From: Porodaedalea pini
Lineage: Eukaryota > Basidiomycota > Agaricomycetes > Hymenochaetales > Hymenochaetaceae
Direction of reading: 5' to 3'
Assembly: GCA_002794775.1 (NCBI GenBank)
Contig: NBAY01000004.1
Location: forward strand, 992,001 to 1,056,000
Length of the DNA stretch: 64,000 nucleotides
Of this stretch, positions 1 to 11,230 are shown one piece after another (the first letter of the stretch is position 1; every line of letters begins with the position of its first letter). Made by a program: the position numbers and the translations under genes. The notes beneath the pieces were generated by a model. That model ran no database searches. It had not been told where the DNA came from and worked only from the letters and a program-made list of their open reading frames with translations.

Positions 1-1
1 G

Positions 2-3000
2 CCGGCTTCAATCTCCTTCCAGGTGAATCCCCAACAGCCTTTCGAGTTTCACTCAACAACGCGTTTTTCTGACGATGCATCTTGCAGACCTTGACCCTTG
101 AGAGCGACCACTTTATTTGCGTGCGCGAAAAAGTCAACGAGCAAAACCAGGTCGTTATCGTCGACCTCGCAGACGCGAATAATGTACTCCGACGGCCTAT
201 CACTGCGGATTCCGCCATAATGCATCCTCACAAGAAGGTCCTGGCTCTCAAATGTTCGTTTAAGCGCATTATCATTCGCGGTTACTCTCTGAACTAATAT
301 TGCGCTGTCTGCTATTGCAGCCGGAAGGACTCTGCAGATTTTTAATATCGAAACAAAGCAGAAGGTCAAGTCCCACGTCAACAATGAGGACATTGTGTTC
401 TGGAAATGGGTGACGGACACGGTCATTGGGATGGTCACAGATACAGCAGTCTACCACTGGACGATTGCCGACCAAACTTCCCCGCCTACAAAGATTTTCG
501 ACAGGCATGCGACGCTCGCTGGCGCACAAATCATCAACTACCGCATTTCAGGCGACGGGAAGTGGATGGTGCTTGTCGGCATTGCAGGTAACGCAACGAA
601 CCCGTCTGCTTTCAAAGTTAAGGGCGCGATGCAACTGTACAGCATTGACCGTTCAGTCAGTCAGCCTATCGAGGGTCATGCTGCTGCGTTTGCGGAGCTC
701 AAGCTTGATGGTCATCAATTCCCTACCAAGCTCTTCACGTTCGCCGTGAGGACTGCTACAGGGGCCAAGGTACGCAGAACCATACGCGATATATAGTTCT
801 AGTTATCTAACGCGCCTCTTCAGCTTCACGTCGTTGAAATTGACCATCAGGCCGCCGACCCTGTGTTCCCCAAGAAGGCGGTTGACGTATTCTTCCCTCC
901 AGAGGCAACAAACGATTTCCCCGTTGCGATGCAGGTGTCAAAGAAACATGGAATTGTCTTCCTCGTCACCAAGTTCGGTTTCATCCATCTTTATGACCTT
1001 GAGTCCGGCGCCTGTGTGTACATGAATCGCATCAGCGGCGAGACCATTTTCGTAACTGCTGAGCATGAGGCGACGAATGGTATTATTGGGGTGAACAGGA
1101 AGGGTCAAGTTCTCAGTGTCAGTGTCGATGAAGGCGCAATTGTTCCCTACATCCTTGGCACGCTGAACAACACGGAGCTAGCCTTCAAGCTTGCGAGCCG
1201 CGCGAATCTTCCTGGTGCGGACGACCTGTACATCAAGCAGTACCAAGCGCTCTTCCAAAGCGGACAATTCAACGAGGCCGCTAAGATTGCTGCGAACTCG
1301 CCTCGCGGGATTCTGCGGACTTCGCAGACTATCGACGCGTTCAAGACAGCGCCGACGCCTCCCGGAGGTTTGTCTCCCATCCTCCAGTATTTCGGCATCC
1401 TATTGGAGAAAGGCGAGCTAAATCAGCTCGAGTCCCTTGAGCTTGCGCGTCCGGTTTTACAACAAGGTCGCAAGCAGCTGCTTGAGAAATGGCTGAAAGA
1501 GAATAAGCTCACTTGCAGTGAAGAGCTCGGTGACATTGTGCGCTTGCACGACATGACCCTCGCCCTTAGCGTGTACCTCCGTGCCAATGTTCCGAACAAA
1601 GTTGTCGCCTGCTTTGCCGAGACAGGTCAGACCGACAAGATTGTGCTGTACTCGAAAAAGGTCGGATACTCCCCGGATTACACGTCCCTCTTGCAGCATA
1701 TTATGCGCATCAACCCAGACAAGGGCGCAGAGTTTGCTTCTCAGCTTGTCAACGATGAGAATGGCCCACTGGTTGATATTGACAGGGTGTGTATAATTTA
1801 ACATATCTTGTTGTAAGTCACGGGCTTATTTGCCATGTTCCAGGTTGTCGACATTTTCATGTCCCAAAACATGATCCAGCCAGCGACTTCTTTCCTTCTC
1901 GACGCCTTGAAGGATAATAAGCCTGAGCAAGGCCACTTGCAGACACGGTTGCTAGAGATGAATCTCGTTCATGCGCCTCAGGTTGCCGACGCAATTCTCG
2001 GAAACGAGATGTTCTCTTACTACGATAAGCCGAGAATCGCGAATCTGTGCGAGCGTGCTGGACTCTTACAGAGAGCCCTGGAGCACTATGAAGATATCAA
2101 TGACATCAAGCGCGCTGTTGTCCACACGAATGTACTACAGCCTGATGTACGTGCATGTTTTATTTTACCAGGTTGTTATTGTTAACCCTTCAAATAGTGG
2201 CTCGTCGAGTATTTCTCTAGGCTTACAACTGAGCAATCGATGGCCTGTCTGCAGGAGATGTTGCGTGTGAACATCCGACAAAACCTGCAGGTCGTCGTGC
2301 AGATTGCTACCAAGTACTCTGATATACTCGGTCCTGTCAAACTCATTGAAATGTTCGAGTCATTCAAGAGCTTTGAGGGCCTCTATTACTATCTGGGTTC
2401 CATCGTAAACCTCAGTGAAGATCCCGAGGTGCACTTCAAGTACATTCAGGCTGCAACTCGGACAGGCCAGATCCGCGAAGTCGAGCGTATCTGTCGCGAG
2501 AGTAACTTTTACCACCCGGAGAAGGTCAAGAACTTTCTCAAGGAGGCGCGGCTGCAGGATCAGCTGCCGCTCATCATCGTCTGCGATCGATTCGATTTTG
2601 TGCACGACCTTGTTCTCTATCTCTATCAGAATGGGCTCACGAAGTTCATCGAAGTTTACGTTCAGCAGGTCAATTCTGCGCGTACGCCGCAAGTCGTTGG
2701 CGGTCTGCTAGATGTTGACTGCGATGAGACGACGATCAAGGGCTTGCTTGCGTCGATTACCGGCAATTTCCCTATCGACGAACTCGTGCAGGAAGTTGAG
2801 TCGCGCAACAGGCTGAAGTTGATCATGCCCTGGCTTGAGGCACGCATTCAGGCAGGCAGCCAGGATCCCGCTGTTTATAATGCTGTCGCAAAGATTTATA
2901 TCGACAGCAACAATAATCCTGAAGCGTTCTTGAAGGAGAATAACGTAGGCAAAGCCCTGTGTCCTTTCGCAACGTTTTGCTAATAAATTCTCTAGATCTA

Positions 3001-5962
3001 CGAGCCTTTGATTGTCGGCAAGTACTGCGAAAAGAGGGATCCATATCTTGCATACATTGCATACGCCAAGGGCTTCTGTGACGATGAACTCATTGCTATC
3101 ACGAACGACAACTCGATGTTCAAGCAGCAGGCCCGGTATCTCGTCAAGAGACGTCAACTCGAACTTTGGGCGCAGGTTCTCGTCCCTGACAATGTCCACC
3201 GCCGCCAGCTCATTGACCAGGTGGGTGCACAGGTACAGCCGTATGCATTCTCAGACTGACTTCCGTGTCAGATCATTGCCACTGCTCTTCCTGAGTGCAC
3301 GGACCCTGACGATGTCTCTGTCACCGTCAAGGCGTTCATATCGGCAGATCTTCCCATTGAACTCATCGAGCTTTTGGAGAAAATCATCCTTGAGCCATCG
3401 CCGTTCAGCGACAACAAGAACTTGCAGAATCTCCTAATGCTCACGGCTATTCGCGCGGACAAGGGCAAAGTCGTCAATTATATTGGCAAGCTCGAAAATT
3501 ATGACATCGGAGAAATTGCCAAGATTGCGATCGACCATGGACTTTACGAGGAGGCGTTCATGATTTTCAAGAAGTACGAACAACATGCAAACGCGATCAA
3601 TGTCCTCGTAGAGCACATCGTCAGCATTGATCGTGGTCTTGAGTACGCGACAAAAGTCAACAGGCCTGAAGTCTGGAGTCGTTTGGCGAAGGCTCAGCTT
3701 GATGGTCTACGCATCAAAGACTCAATTGGTAATTTGATCGCATTATCGTATAAATACGCACTTACATTTGTCCGTGATAGACTCGTACATCAAAGCTGAA
3801 GATCCCTCGAACTTCATGGAAGTTATCGAGATTTGTACCCGTGCTGACAAGTATGATGACCTCGTTCGATACTTGCAAATGGCACGCAAAACCCTTCGTG
3901 AGCCGAAGATCGATACTGAGCTTGCCCACGCGTATGCGAAAACGGATCGTCTACATGACATGGAAGACTTCCTTTCTATGACCAATGTCGCGGATATTCT
4001 TGAAGTCGGAGAGAAGTGTTTCAATGACGAGCTGTACCAAGCGGCGAAGCTGCTTTTCACTAGCATCTCGAACTGGGCACGGCTGGCGACGACGCTTATC
4101 TACCTTGGGGAAAATCAGGCTGCTGTCGAGAGCGCGCGCAAAGCCGGCAACACTCAGTAAGCTTTCGTGCTGCATTTTCTTTCGAATCACTGACAGTTGT
4201 CAAGGGTGTGGAAGCAGGTCCATGCTGCATGTCTCGAGAAATCGGAGTTCCGCCTTGCACAGATTTGCGGCCTTAACATTATCGTTCATGCGGTGCGTTG
4301 TCTCTTAACGCATGTATTTCCTGATTTATTGATTTCACCTTCACACTTACAGGAGGAACTGACCGGTGTCCTTCAATCCTACGAGCGTCGGGGCTACTTT
4401 GATGAAGTCCTCGCTCTTATGGAGGCCGGTCTAAGTTTGGAACGAGCACACGTGAGCAACACGACAGCAAGATATTGCTTCGTCGTCTGAGACTCACCTT
4501 ACTTTTAGATGGGCATATTTACCGAGCTGGCAATTCTGTACAGCAAGTACCGACCAGAAAAGCGTGCGTTCCATCCGCACTGTTGTCTTCTAACCCATTG
4601 GTACTTATGTTTGCCCTTTCAGTCATGGAACACCTTAAACTCTTTGTATCCCGCATCAACATTCCGAAGGTCATAAAAGCCACGGAGAAGGCTCATCTCT
4701 GGCCGGAATTGGTCTTCTTGTATGTGAAATACGATGAATTTGTGAGTTTATCGGTGTTCCATCGCTGAGAAATATGAATTGATTTCTGTGACCAGGACAA
4801 TGCTGCTCTCGCCATGATGGAACGTTCGGCAGACGCTTGGGAGCACAACCAGTTCAAAGATGTGGTTGTCCGTGTCGCAAACGTGGAGATGTGAGTGAAA
4901 TACGTCAATTTTCCGTCGACGGCCGTTGAATGAGTCCCCCAGTTACTACAAAGCTCTTTCATTCTATCTGCAGGAACAGCCTTTGCTGCTCAATGACCTG
5001 CTGACGGTTTTATCAACCCGGATCGAACACACTCGTGTGGTCCGTCTCTTCCAGCGAAGTGACAATGTTCCCCTCATCAAGCCTTACTTGATTGCTGTGC
5101 AACGTGTAAGTGGTATATTCCTAAGCCAGCGCTTTGAGAGCAGGTATTCATTAAGATTATCCTAGCTTAATGTCGAGGCTGTCAACGAGGCTTACAACGA
5201 TCTACTGATCGAAGAGGAAGATTACAAGACTCTCCGCGATTCGATAGATAGCTTCGATAACTTCAACAATATTCAGCTTGCAAAGCGTCTAGAGAAGCAC
5301 GAGCTCCTTGAGTTCCGCAGATTGGCTGCTCATCTGTACAAGGTCCGTCACTCAGACATACTCTTTGCCCGTGACTCATGACTTTTTACAGAAAAACGGC
5401 AAATGGGAGGAATCGATTTCGTTATCGAAGCAGGACAAGCTGTTCAAAGATGCGATGCAGACAGCAGCTTTCTCGGCTGATAAAGAGGTTGCCGAAGAAC
5501 TGCTTTCCTACTTTGTCGACATCGGGAACAAGGAGTGTTTCGCGGCGATGCTGTATATGTGCTTTGATCTCCTCAGCCCTGACTTTGTCGAGGAGCTCTC
5601 CTGGCAACATGGCCTCAACGATTTCTTCATGCCATACAAAATTCAGTCGCAGCGCTCCTTGGTTGCAAAATTTGCTGCACTGGAGAAGCAGGTGCAGGAA
5701 CTCTCCGTGAAAGACTCGAAGAAGGAGCAGGCAGAGGCAGAAGCGCCGATTATCAACCCCGGTGGCTTCGGTAATCGCTTATTACTGACGCAGGGCAACG
5801 GCTACGCTCCTCATGCACCTCCACCGATGATGATGAACGGCACAGGCATGCCCATGCAAACCGGAATTCCTTCCGTATGTTCCTCTTGAATTTCTCGCTC
5901 ACTGAACCTCATGGCTGATATGTGCCTCTTATTAGCACGTCACTGGCTTTGGCGCTTTCTGA
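2..5962 (+). CDS. CHC1: Clathrin heavy chain (5' partial)
   Basis: Structural heavy chain of the clathrin triskelion, which coats vesicles at the plasma membrane, trans-Golgi and endosomes. Eighteen exons can be read in one continuous frame: 2-22, 88-253, 321-769, 824-1786, 1844-2146, 2198-2944, 2996-3220, 3272-3728, 3781-4156, 4205-4292, 4353-4451, 4509-4563, 4623-4741, 4796-4890, 4943-5105, 5166-5342, 5392-5874, 5936-5962. The product matches the family along its length: N-terminal propeller ([19 protein letters not shown]), linker ([24 protein letters not shown]), CHCR leg repeats ([32 protein letters not shown]) and the C-terminal trimerisation region. The tail is short and rich in Pro, Met and Gly, and ends ...TGFGAF. 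Only the first codons lie upstream of the window. The intron ending at 4204 uses an AAG acceptor, chosen because it alone keeps frame. Identification is very secure. Confidence 0.97.
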
Positions 5963-6586
5963 TGATACCTTTGCGGACTTTGTTTATAAATTTCGGTCTT
6001 ATGTATACTTCTTTGCCTCAACTAATACTATGAGCATTCTTTTATTTCTCTTTAATTCTACATCTCGATTATCTATAGTAAGAGTCGTGATATGCAGCAT
6101 GGCCTGCAGATGCAGCTGAATTGTCTGGTAGGGGTTTATAGTCCGCGAAGCGGCGCTAGCTTATCTGCTTGCGGCATCAGACGGAGAAAGTGGTCAAGAT
6201 TGGCGTGTAATGCTGAAGTTGATGATTGAAACACTTATGAGGAACACGAGATCAAGATCAAAATAAATTATAAAACTCGGCCAGTAGCATGAGGAATTCT
6301 CTCTTCCATTCTACCTTGAAGACATGTGAGAGTTGTGCTTCTCAGAAGCGTTCCAAGGCTAAGATTCTACTATTGATTCACTGACGATACATTGATAGCC
6401 GCCCAGCGGGAGCGTGTCTGTAATTCCCGTACTGTACTTCGGAACTTATTTATCCCTCCGATGGGCTGACACAGCATAAGCACATAACTGCTTACCAGTG
6501 GGGCGCCTTTCCTGAAATGCATATAATGAGCGCTTTTCCGGAGCTTGGTAAAGGCGTCCGAAATCATATCTCCAAGGGAAACAAAG
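5963..6586. other. Intergenic, CHC1 to SDR
   Basis: No supportable gene. It should hold the 3' UTR of the clathrin gene and the promoter of the downstream dehydrogenase; the AT-rich stretch around 6260-6275 is the only promoter-like composition noticed. Confidence 0.5.
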
Positions 6587-7777
6587 ATGTCCGCAGCGTC
6601 CAGCGAGGGGCTGAAGATGGCCAACCTCACTGATCTTACTGGAAGAGTCGCATTGGTGACTGGAGGTGGCACAGGGATGTGAGTCAGAAGGTCGTCGTCG
6701 TAATTCGCTCCCTTACTCTTGTCGGGGAAGCAGAGGCTTGATGATAGCCAAGGGACTTGCCAGCAAGGGTGCGAAGGTTTATATCTCGGGAAGGCGTCTG
6801 GAGGTAGTGCAGAAAGCTGCCGCAGAACAACAAATTGAAGGAGCGGGATGTCTTGTGCCGTATGGACCGCTTTGCACGTACATCGAGGTTCAAGCTAAGA
6901 CGTGCTACCGCATAGGCTCCATATGGACGTTGATAACAAGCTGAGTATCACTGATGTCGTCAAGAAGGTCGATGAGGCCGATGGGAAACTTGACGTGCTC
7001 GTCAACAAGTAGATATATTTCTTACATATCACATAAACTTCAGGACTAAAGGCATGGATTTACAGTGCTGGTATAAGTGGTCCTAAATTTACTGGTAGTT
7101 GGTCGAGCGATCCAGGATCTGTTCCTGATAGTGAGGCTCTCGCCGCATATGGGCGAGAGCTTTTCGACCAGACCTTCGAACAATGGGACGCCGCCGCCCG
7201 TACGAATGTTGCTTCACTTTTCTTCGTTACAACAGCTTTCCTTGGACTACTTTCCAAGAGCACGAATGGTAAAGACGGCGGGATGGCGAGCGTGATTAAC
7301 ATCACGAGTGTCTTTGCACATTCCAGGCTTAACTGGGGCATGGTGAGTATCCTCCCTCGCCTGGCTTCTATCGATTGACAGGAACTTTATCCCAACGCAC
7401 AGTTTGCGTATGATTGTTTCAAAGCGGCCACATCGCACCTCACCCGGCTGCTTGCTACCGATTTGTCGCTCAAGCGAGCGCCTATTCGCGTGAATGCTAT
7501 TTCACCTGGGACTTTCCCATCAGAGCTCACTTTCACGGCCGAGCAACTCAAGGTGTTGTTGCAGACTAACTTCCTCGGATCGCTACAGCCCAACCCAATG
7601 AGGCGCCCAGGAAGGTGCGTTGCTCGACGTTATCGCATGTTATGAGATGACGAAACAAGGTGAAACAGAGAGGAAGAAATGGCTGCGTTGGCAGTGTATC
7701 TTGCATCACCCGCATCGGAGTTTGTACATGGACAGGAAATCACCATTGATGGTGGATTTACCCTAGTCAATCCTTGA
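6587..7777 (+). CDS. Short-chain dehydrogenase/reductase (SDR)
   Basis: NAD(P)-dependent oxidoreductase of the classical SDR family; the substrate cannot be deduced. Six exons: 6587-6678, 6734-6859, 6916-7008, 7066-7342, 7403-7614, 7669-7777, giving about 302 residues, a normal length. The Rossmann nucleotide motif TGGGTGIG lies near residue 25 and NNAG near residue 110. The C-terminal signature is NAISPG followed by IDGGFT. The catalytic Ser is in NITS. The usual YxxxK reads YDCFK, so the active-site Tyr and Lys are both present. A second Met at codon 11 (6617) could also serve as the start. The fourth intron has two in-frame acceptors (7381 or 7402). The later one is preferred because it gives the usual spacing between the catalytic Ser and Tyr and avoids a 39-bp intron. 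Confidence 0.9.
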
Positions 7778-8789
7778 GCATGATCATGTACGGCGCAGAT
7801 AAAGCAAGCTATAAATATAACGATAAATACAGTATGTTCAGGATATTTCTTGAGCTCTCTCATTTGAACTATCAGAACGGAAAAAATAATACAGGATTTA
7901 ACACTGACCACCTGTAATTCACCTCCTGTTCACACTCAGTGCCAGTGCTCCTAACGAAAGTAGAACCTCCTCTCAAACGGTGCATATGTCAAGTTCGTCT
8001 GCATGTTGCACAAGTGAAATCATCTGATTTTGTTTCGGAGCACGGCGAGCTAGTTGCAACGGCTAACGGTGTACTCGCTTCATCTCTTGCCCGGAGTCTG
8101 AAAGTCGGGGTCAAACAATATAAACTCCGCTAACCCGACGCGTTGTGACGCATCGAGATCATGTGATCATACTTTTCTCATTTCTTCTCTTTAGCAGTCT
8201 CTTCGAGTCTGGTATTTTACAACAGTGCTGCACGCCTCGCCTAAATTCTATATCCGCCATAAGTCCTTCCTGGAGCATGATAAGCGTTCTATATTCAAAA
8301 TCCTTGTCCTGAGCAAAACACCGGACTAGGTTATAGATAGATCGATACAGTCGGCACATCAAGTGTTGCAGATAACCAGGGCTGGGGGGTACTCCCAATC
8401 TGTTATCGGACGAGTGCCGAGATACCAGCGGTACTTTCGAATCGGACTCTATTCCCCCTATTCTCCATACTTCGCTTTCCTTTATTCACATGCGCATTCC
8501 GTCCGGAGTCCCGTCCTTCCCGTCTCCACACTACAATTTCGCTCTATGCGCACTGGACCCGCCAACGCCGGTCCGTTTTCGAATTGTAAATAGGTTCGCG
8601 GGAGCACGAGCACCGTGCGTTCCACATTTGCAATATCGCAACATCGCATTCGTTTTCGTAGTGATACAATTGTACGTGATTCGATTCGATTGTCATTCCG
8701 ATTTGATTCCATCCGGTTCGTTTATATAGGGTCTATACGTTAGAAACTTCTGCTGCTAGATGCTACACCACGCAAAACTGGTCTCGAGC
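7778..8789. other. Intergenic, SDR to aminotransferase
   Basis: Convergent 3' flanks of the SDR (plus) and the aminotransferase (minus), about 1 kb. Only short, uninformative open frames on both strands. No RNA gene or repeat was recognised. Confidence 0.5.
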
Positions 8790-10532
8790 TTATGCAGAAC
8801 CGTTCGCGACCCCCTTCGCCGCCTTCGCTTCCGCAATCGCCTCCTGAATTGCGGACAAAGCGCGGTCGATGTCGTCCCGCGACTTGTCGACTACGGAGAT
8901 GCCCAGATGCCTAGAATAATACAGCTGATAATTAGAAGGTGCAAGCGCATCCGGGAACAGTCACGTACCCGACCCTGAAGTACTTGTCTGCAGATTGCAT
9001 TAGCACAATGAGAAACGTCACAGTAACCATACATAAATATCCTCACCTTTGCAATCCTTGTGAAGGCCGCCTGCGACAACGACCCCCTTAGAGCCGATGC
9101 GAGGAATAATATCCGTCGCTGCCAGACCCTCAGGATAGTAGATCTATTCTCCCATAAATACTTTTTCTTTCTTTCTTGAGTACTATCAATCCAGAACTCA
9201 CAGCGGTCATGCCGTTCGCTTGCTGTCCCTTAATCTTTGCCACCTGTCGCAGACCTATGTCCTCAATTGTCTTCTTGAACCGAGTGCTTTGCTCCTTGTG
9301 TATCGCGAAGCGTTCTGAAAGCGAGGGTACCGACTTGGTAATGCTCGTGAGCGACGCGTTGAGGGCGTATATGAGGTTCACAGGCGGCGTCGCAAAGTAC
9401 ATCGCCTGTCCAGCCTCATATGCGCGCATAATTGGGAGCCAACTGGAACGCACATATCAAGCCATGTTCACAAACACGCACGGAGGAAACAAGGTATAAT
9501 ATAAAGTGTGCATACCGCTTCCAGCTCGCGTAATAGCTCGTGACAGGTGCCTTCCGACTCTCGAACGACTGTATCGCGCCTTTACTAGCGGAAAGCACGC
9601 TCAAGCCTGGTGGCGTGCCGAGGCCCTTTTGTGATGCCGAGAGCACAACATCAATGTTCCACTCCTCCTGACGGATCTCTTCAGACGCCACAGAACATAC
9701 GCCATCTAGAACGACCTGCGGAAAAGAAGTCAGGTTATTTCTCTTCATGAAGTTCGAACGCATTTAGTATGGCGTACCAGTGAGTCAGGCGAGACTCGCT
9801 TTACTGTCTCGCTAACCATCTTCGCGTCACTGAGTACGCCTGTCGATGTGTCAACGTGCGTAAGAGTGACGAGTTTGTATTTCTTCTTGGACAGCGCTTC
9901 CTCTATTGCAGCCTGTGTGATGGCCTCGCCCAGCGGGGCAACCACCTGGTCGACAACAGCGCCATATGTTTGAAGACTTCATGTGATTTTGAAAGCCAAT
10001 ACAATGAATGAGCATACAGACATAAGGTAAATATATATATCATTTCTTACCAGTCGGCAAAGCTATCGCCGAAATAACCAGTATTGAGAACTAAGCATGG
10101 CTCGCCTGGTTCAACGAGGTTGGATGCAACCTAAGCGCATTTGGACGCCACATTAAAGTCGTACTTGAATATGAGGAACGAACGCGTAAACGACGCGCAC
10201 CTGATCCCAGCCAAGGGTCCCAGAGCCAGCAATGAAGAACGGCTGGCTTGTCGGCGCGTATAGGACTTCCCTAAACTCAGATGCGCGAACAGGTCGTCCG
10301 TGAGGTTGCTTGTATTATGGTGCATGACTTCACTTGCCTCAGCATCCTGATGCAGTCCCCGAACACTGGGACGAAGTCCGGGGAGACATGGCTCATGGAA
10401 GGGTGCGCATTGGCGTAAAGAACCTGCATGTACAATTCGGTCGTCATCAGCCATATATAGCGTACTAGAACACGGCTTGACATACATCATCTGCGATTTC
10501 GATCGGTCCGGGAATGCTGGAGTCGTTTCGTG
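8790..10532 (-). CDS. AGX1: Alanine-glyoxylate / serine-pyruvate aminotransferase (class V, PLP)
   Basis: Fold-type I class V aminotransferase, expected to transaminate glyoxylate to glycine with alanine or serine as amino donor, in mitochondria or peroxisomes. About ten exons read on the minus strand. In order: IPGPIEIADD, then YANAHPSMSHVSPDFVPVFG, AGSGTLGWDQ, NTGYFGDSFAD, THVDTSTGVLSDAK, LDGVCSVASEEIR, and the PLP-lysine segment SASQKGLGTPPGL. These are followed by YFATPPVNLIYAL, a GVVVAGGLHK-like stretch and the helix ending ...VANGSA before TAA at 8790-8792. Every family landmark is present. The first exon is unresolved: IPGPIE begins after a CAG acceptor near 10532 and needs a short upstream exon. 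An ATG at 10755 reads MASQTKFKQA, which resembles known N-termini, but no clean splice joins it. There is no C-terminal SKL, so location is open. Confidence 0.88.
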
Positions 10533-11230
10533 TCGGTCTAGTGAATCTCACGACTAGAAAACGAACAGCTCACACTAAGAGCCTGCAAAATGACACGTTT
10601 CATGAAAAACCGCTCGCACAAATGTTTGTCTACTCACTTGTGCGGTTCCTACATAAGTATACCCGAAGTCATGGTACCTACGCGGTTAGCACGGACGCAC
10701 GAAACAGTGCCGAGATGATGTAACATGCCTGCTTGAATTTTGTCTGAGAAGCCATAGTGCGTAATGCTGGAGTCGATGAAGTTGGTGACGAGGGCCGCCT
10801 AAGAAGGAGTCGACGATGCAGGGGATTCAAGTGGGAGCTAAAAGACCGACCCAAGAAATGGCGCAGATCACCGAGATACTGCCTACAAGTTCGTCCCGGG
10901 ACACTATTTCAGTCTGCTGACACCTCCTTATGCCCAATCAGCCAAATTGCTCACCGTAATACACCGTTCCCCATGCTCTGCATCGCCGACGCGAGAGATA
11001 TCAACTAGCTGGGTGCCGAAGGGACACGCGAGACACGACGAAGTGCGACCTGACCTCCTCTTTCAGTCGATTATACAACGACCAGTCACACGCGACAAAG
11101 GGAACGCCCTCTCGGGCACTTCTCATACTCAGGCTAGCGGCGGGACTACTACAAGGTCCACCATTCAATATGTACTAGTTCTAAGTCCAGTAAAACGACA
11201 AAATGGTAACGCTAGAAAGATTAGAAGCGG
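10533..11230 (-). other. Unassigned, coding-like stretches on the minus strand
   Basis: The region lies between the recognisable part of the aminotransferase and the 3' end of the dynein gene. Its 3' side should hold the missing aminotransferase first exon and promoter. On the minus strand, about 11100-10970 reads without stops as GVPFVACDWSLYNRLKEEV and onward, with possible splice sites and a second stretch GTQLVDISRVGDAEHGER near 10975. Another open stretch near 10790-10690 starts ALVTNFIDSSITHYGFSDK. I do not recognise these. They may be exons of a small uncharacterised gene, a decayed gene or chance. Confidence 0.3.
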
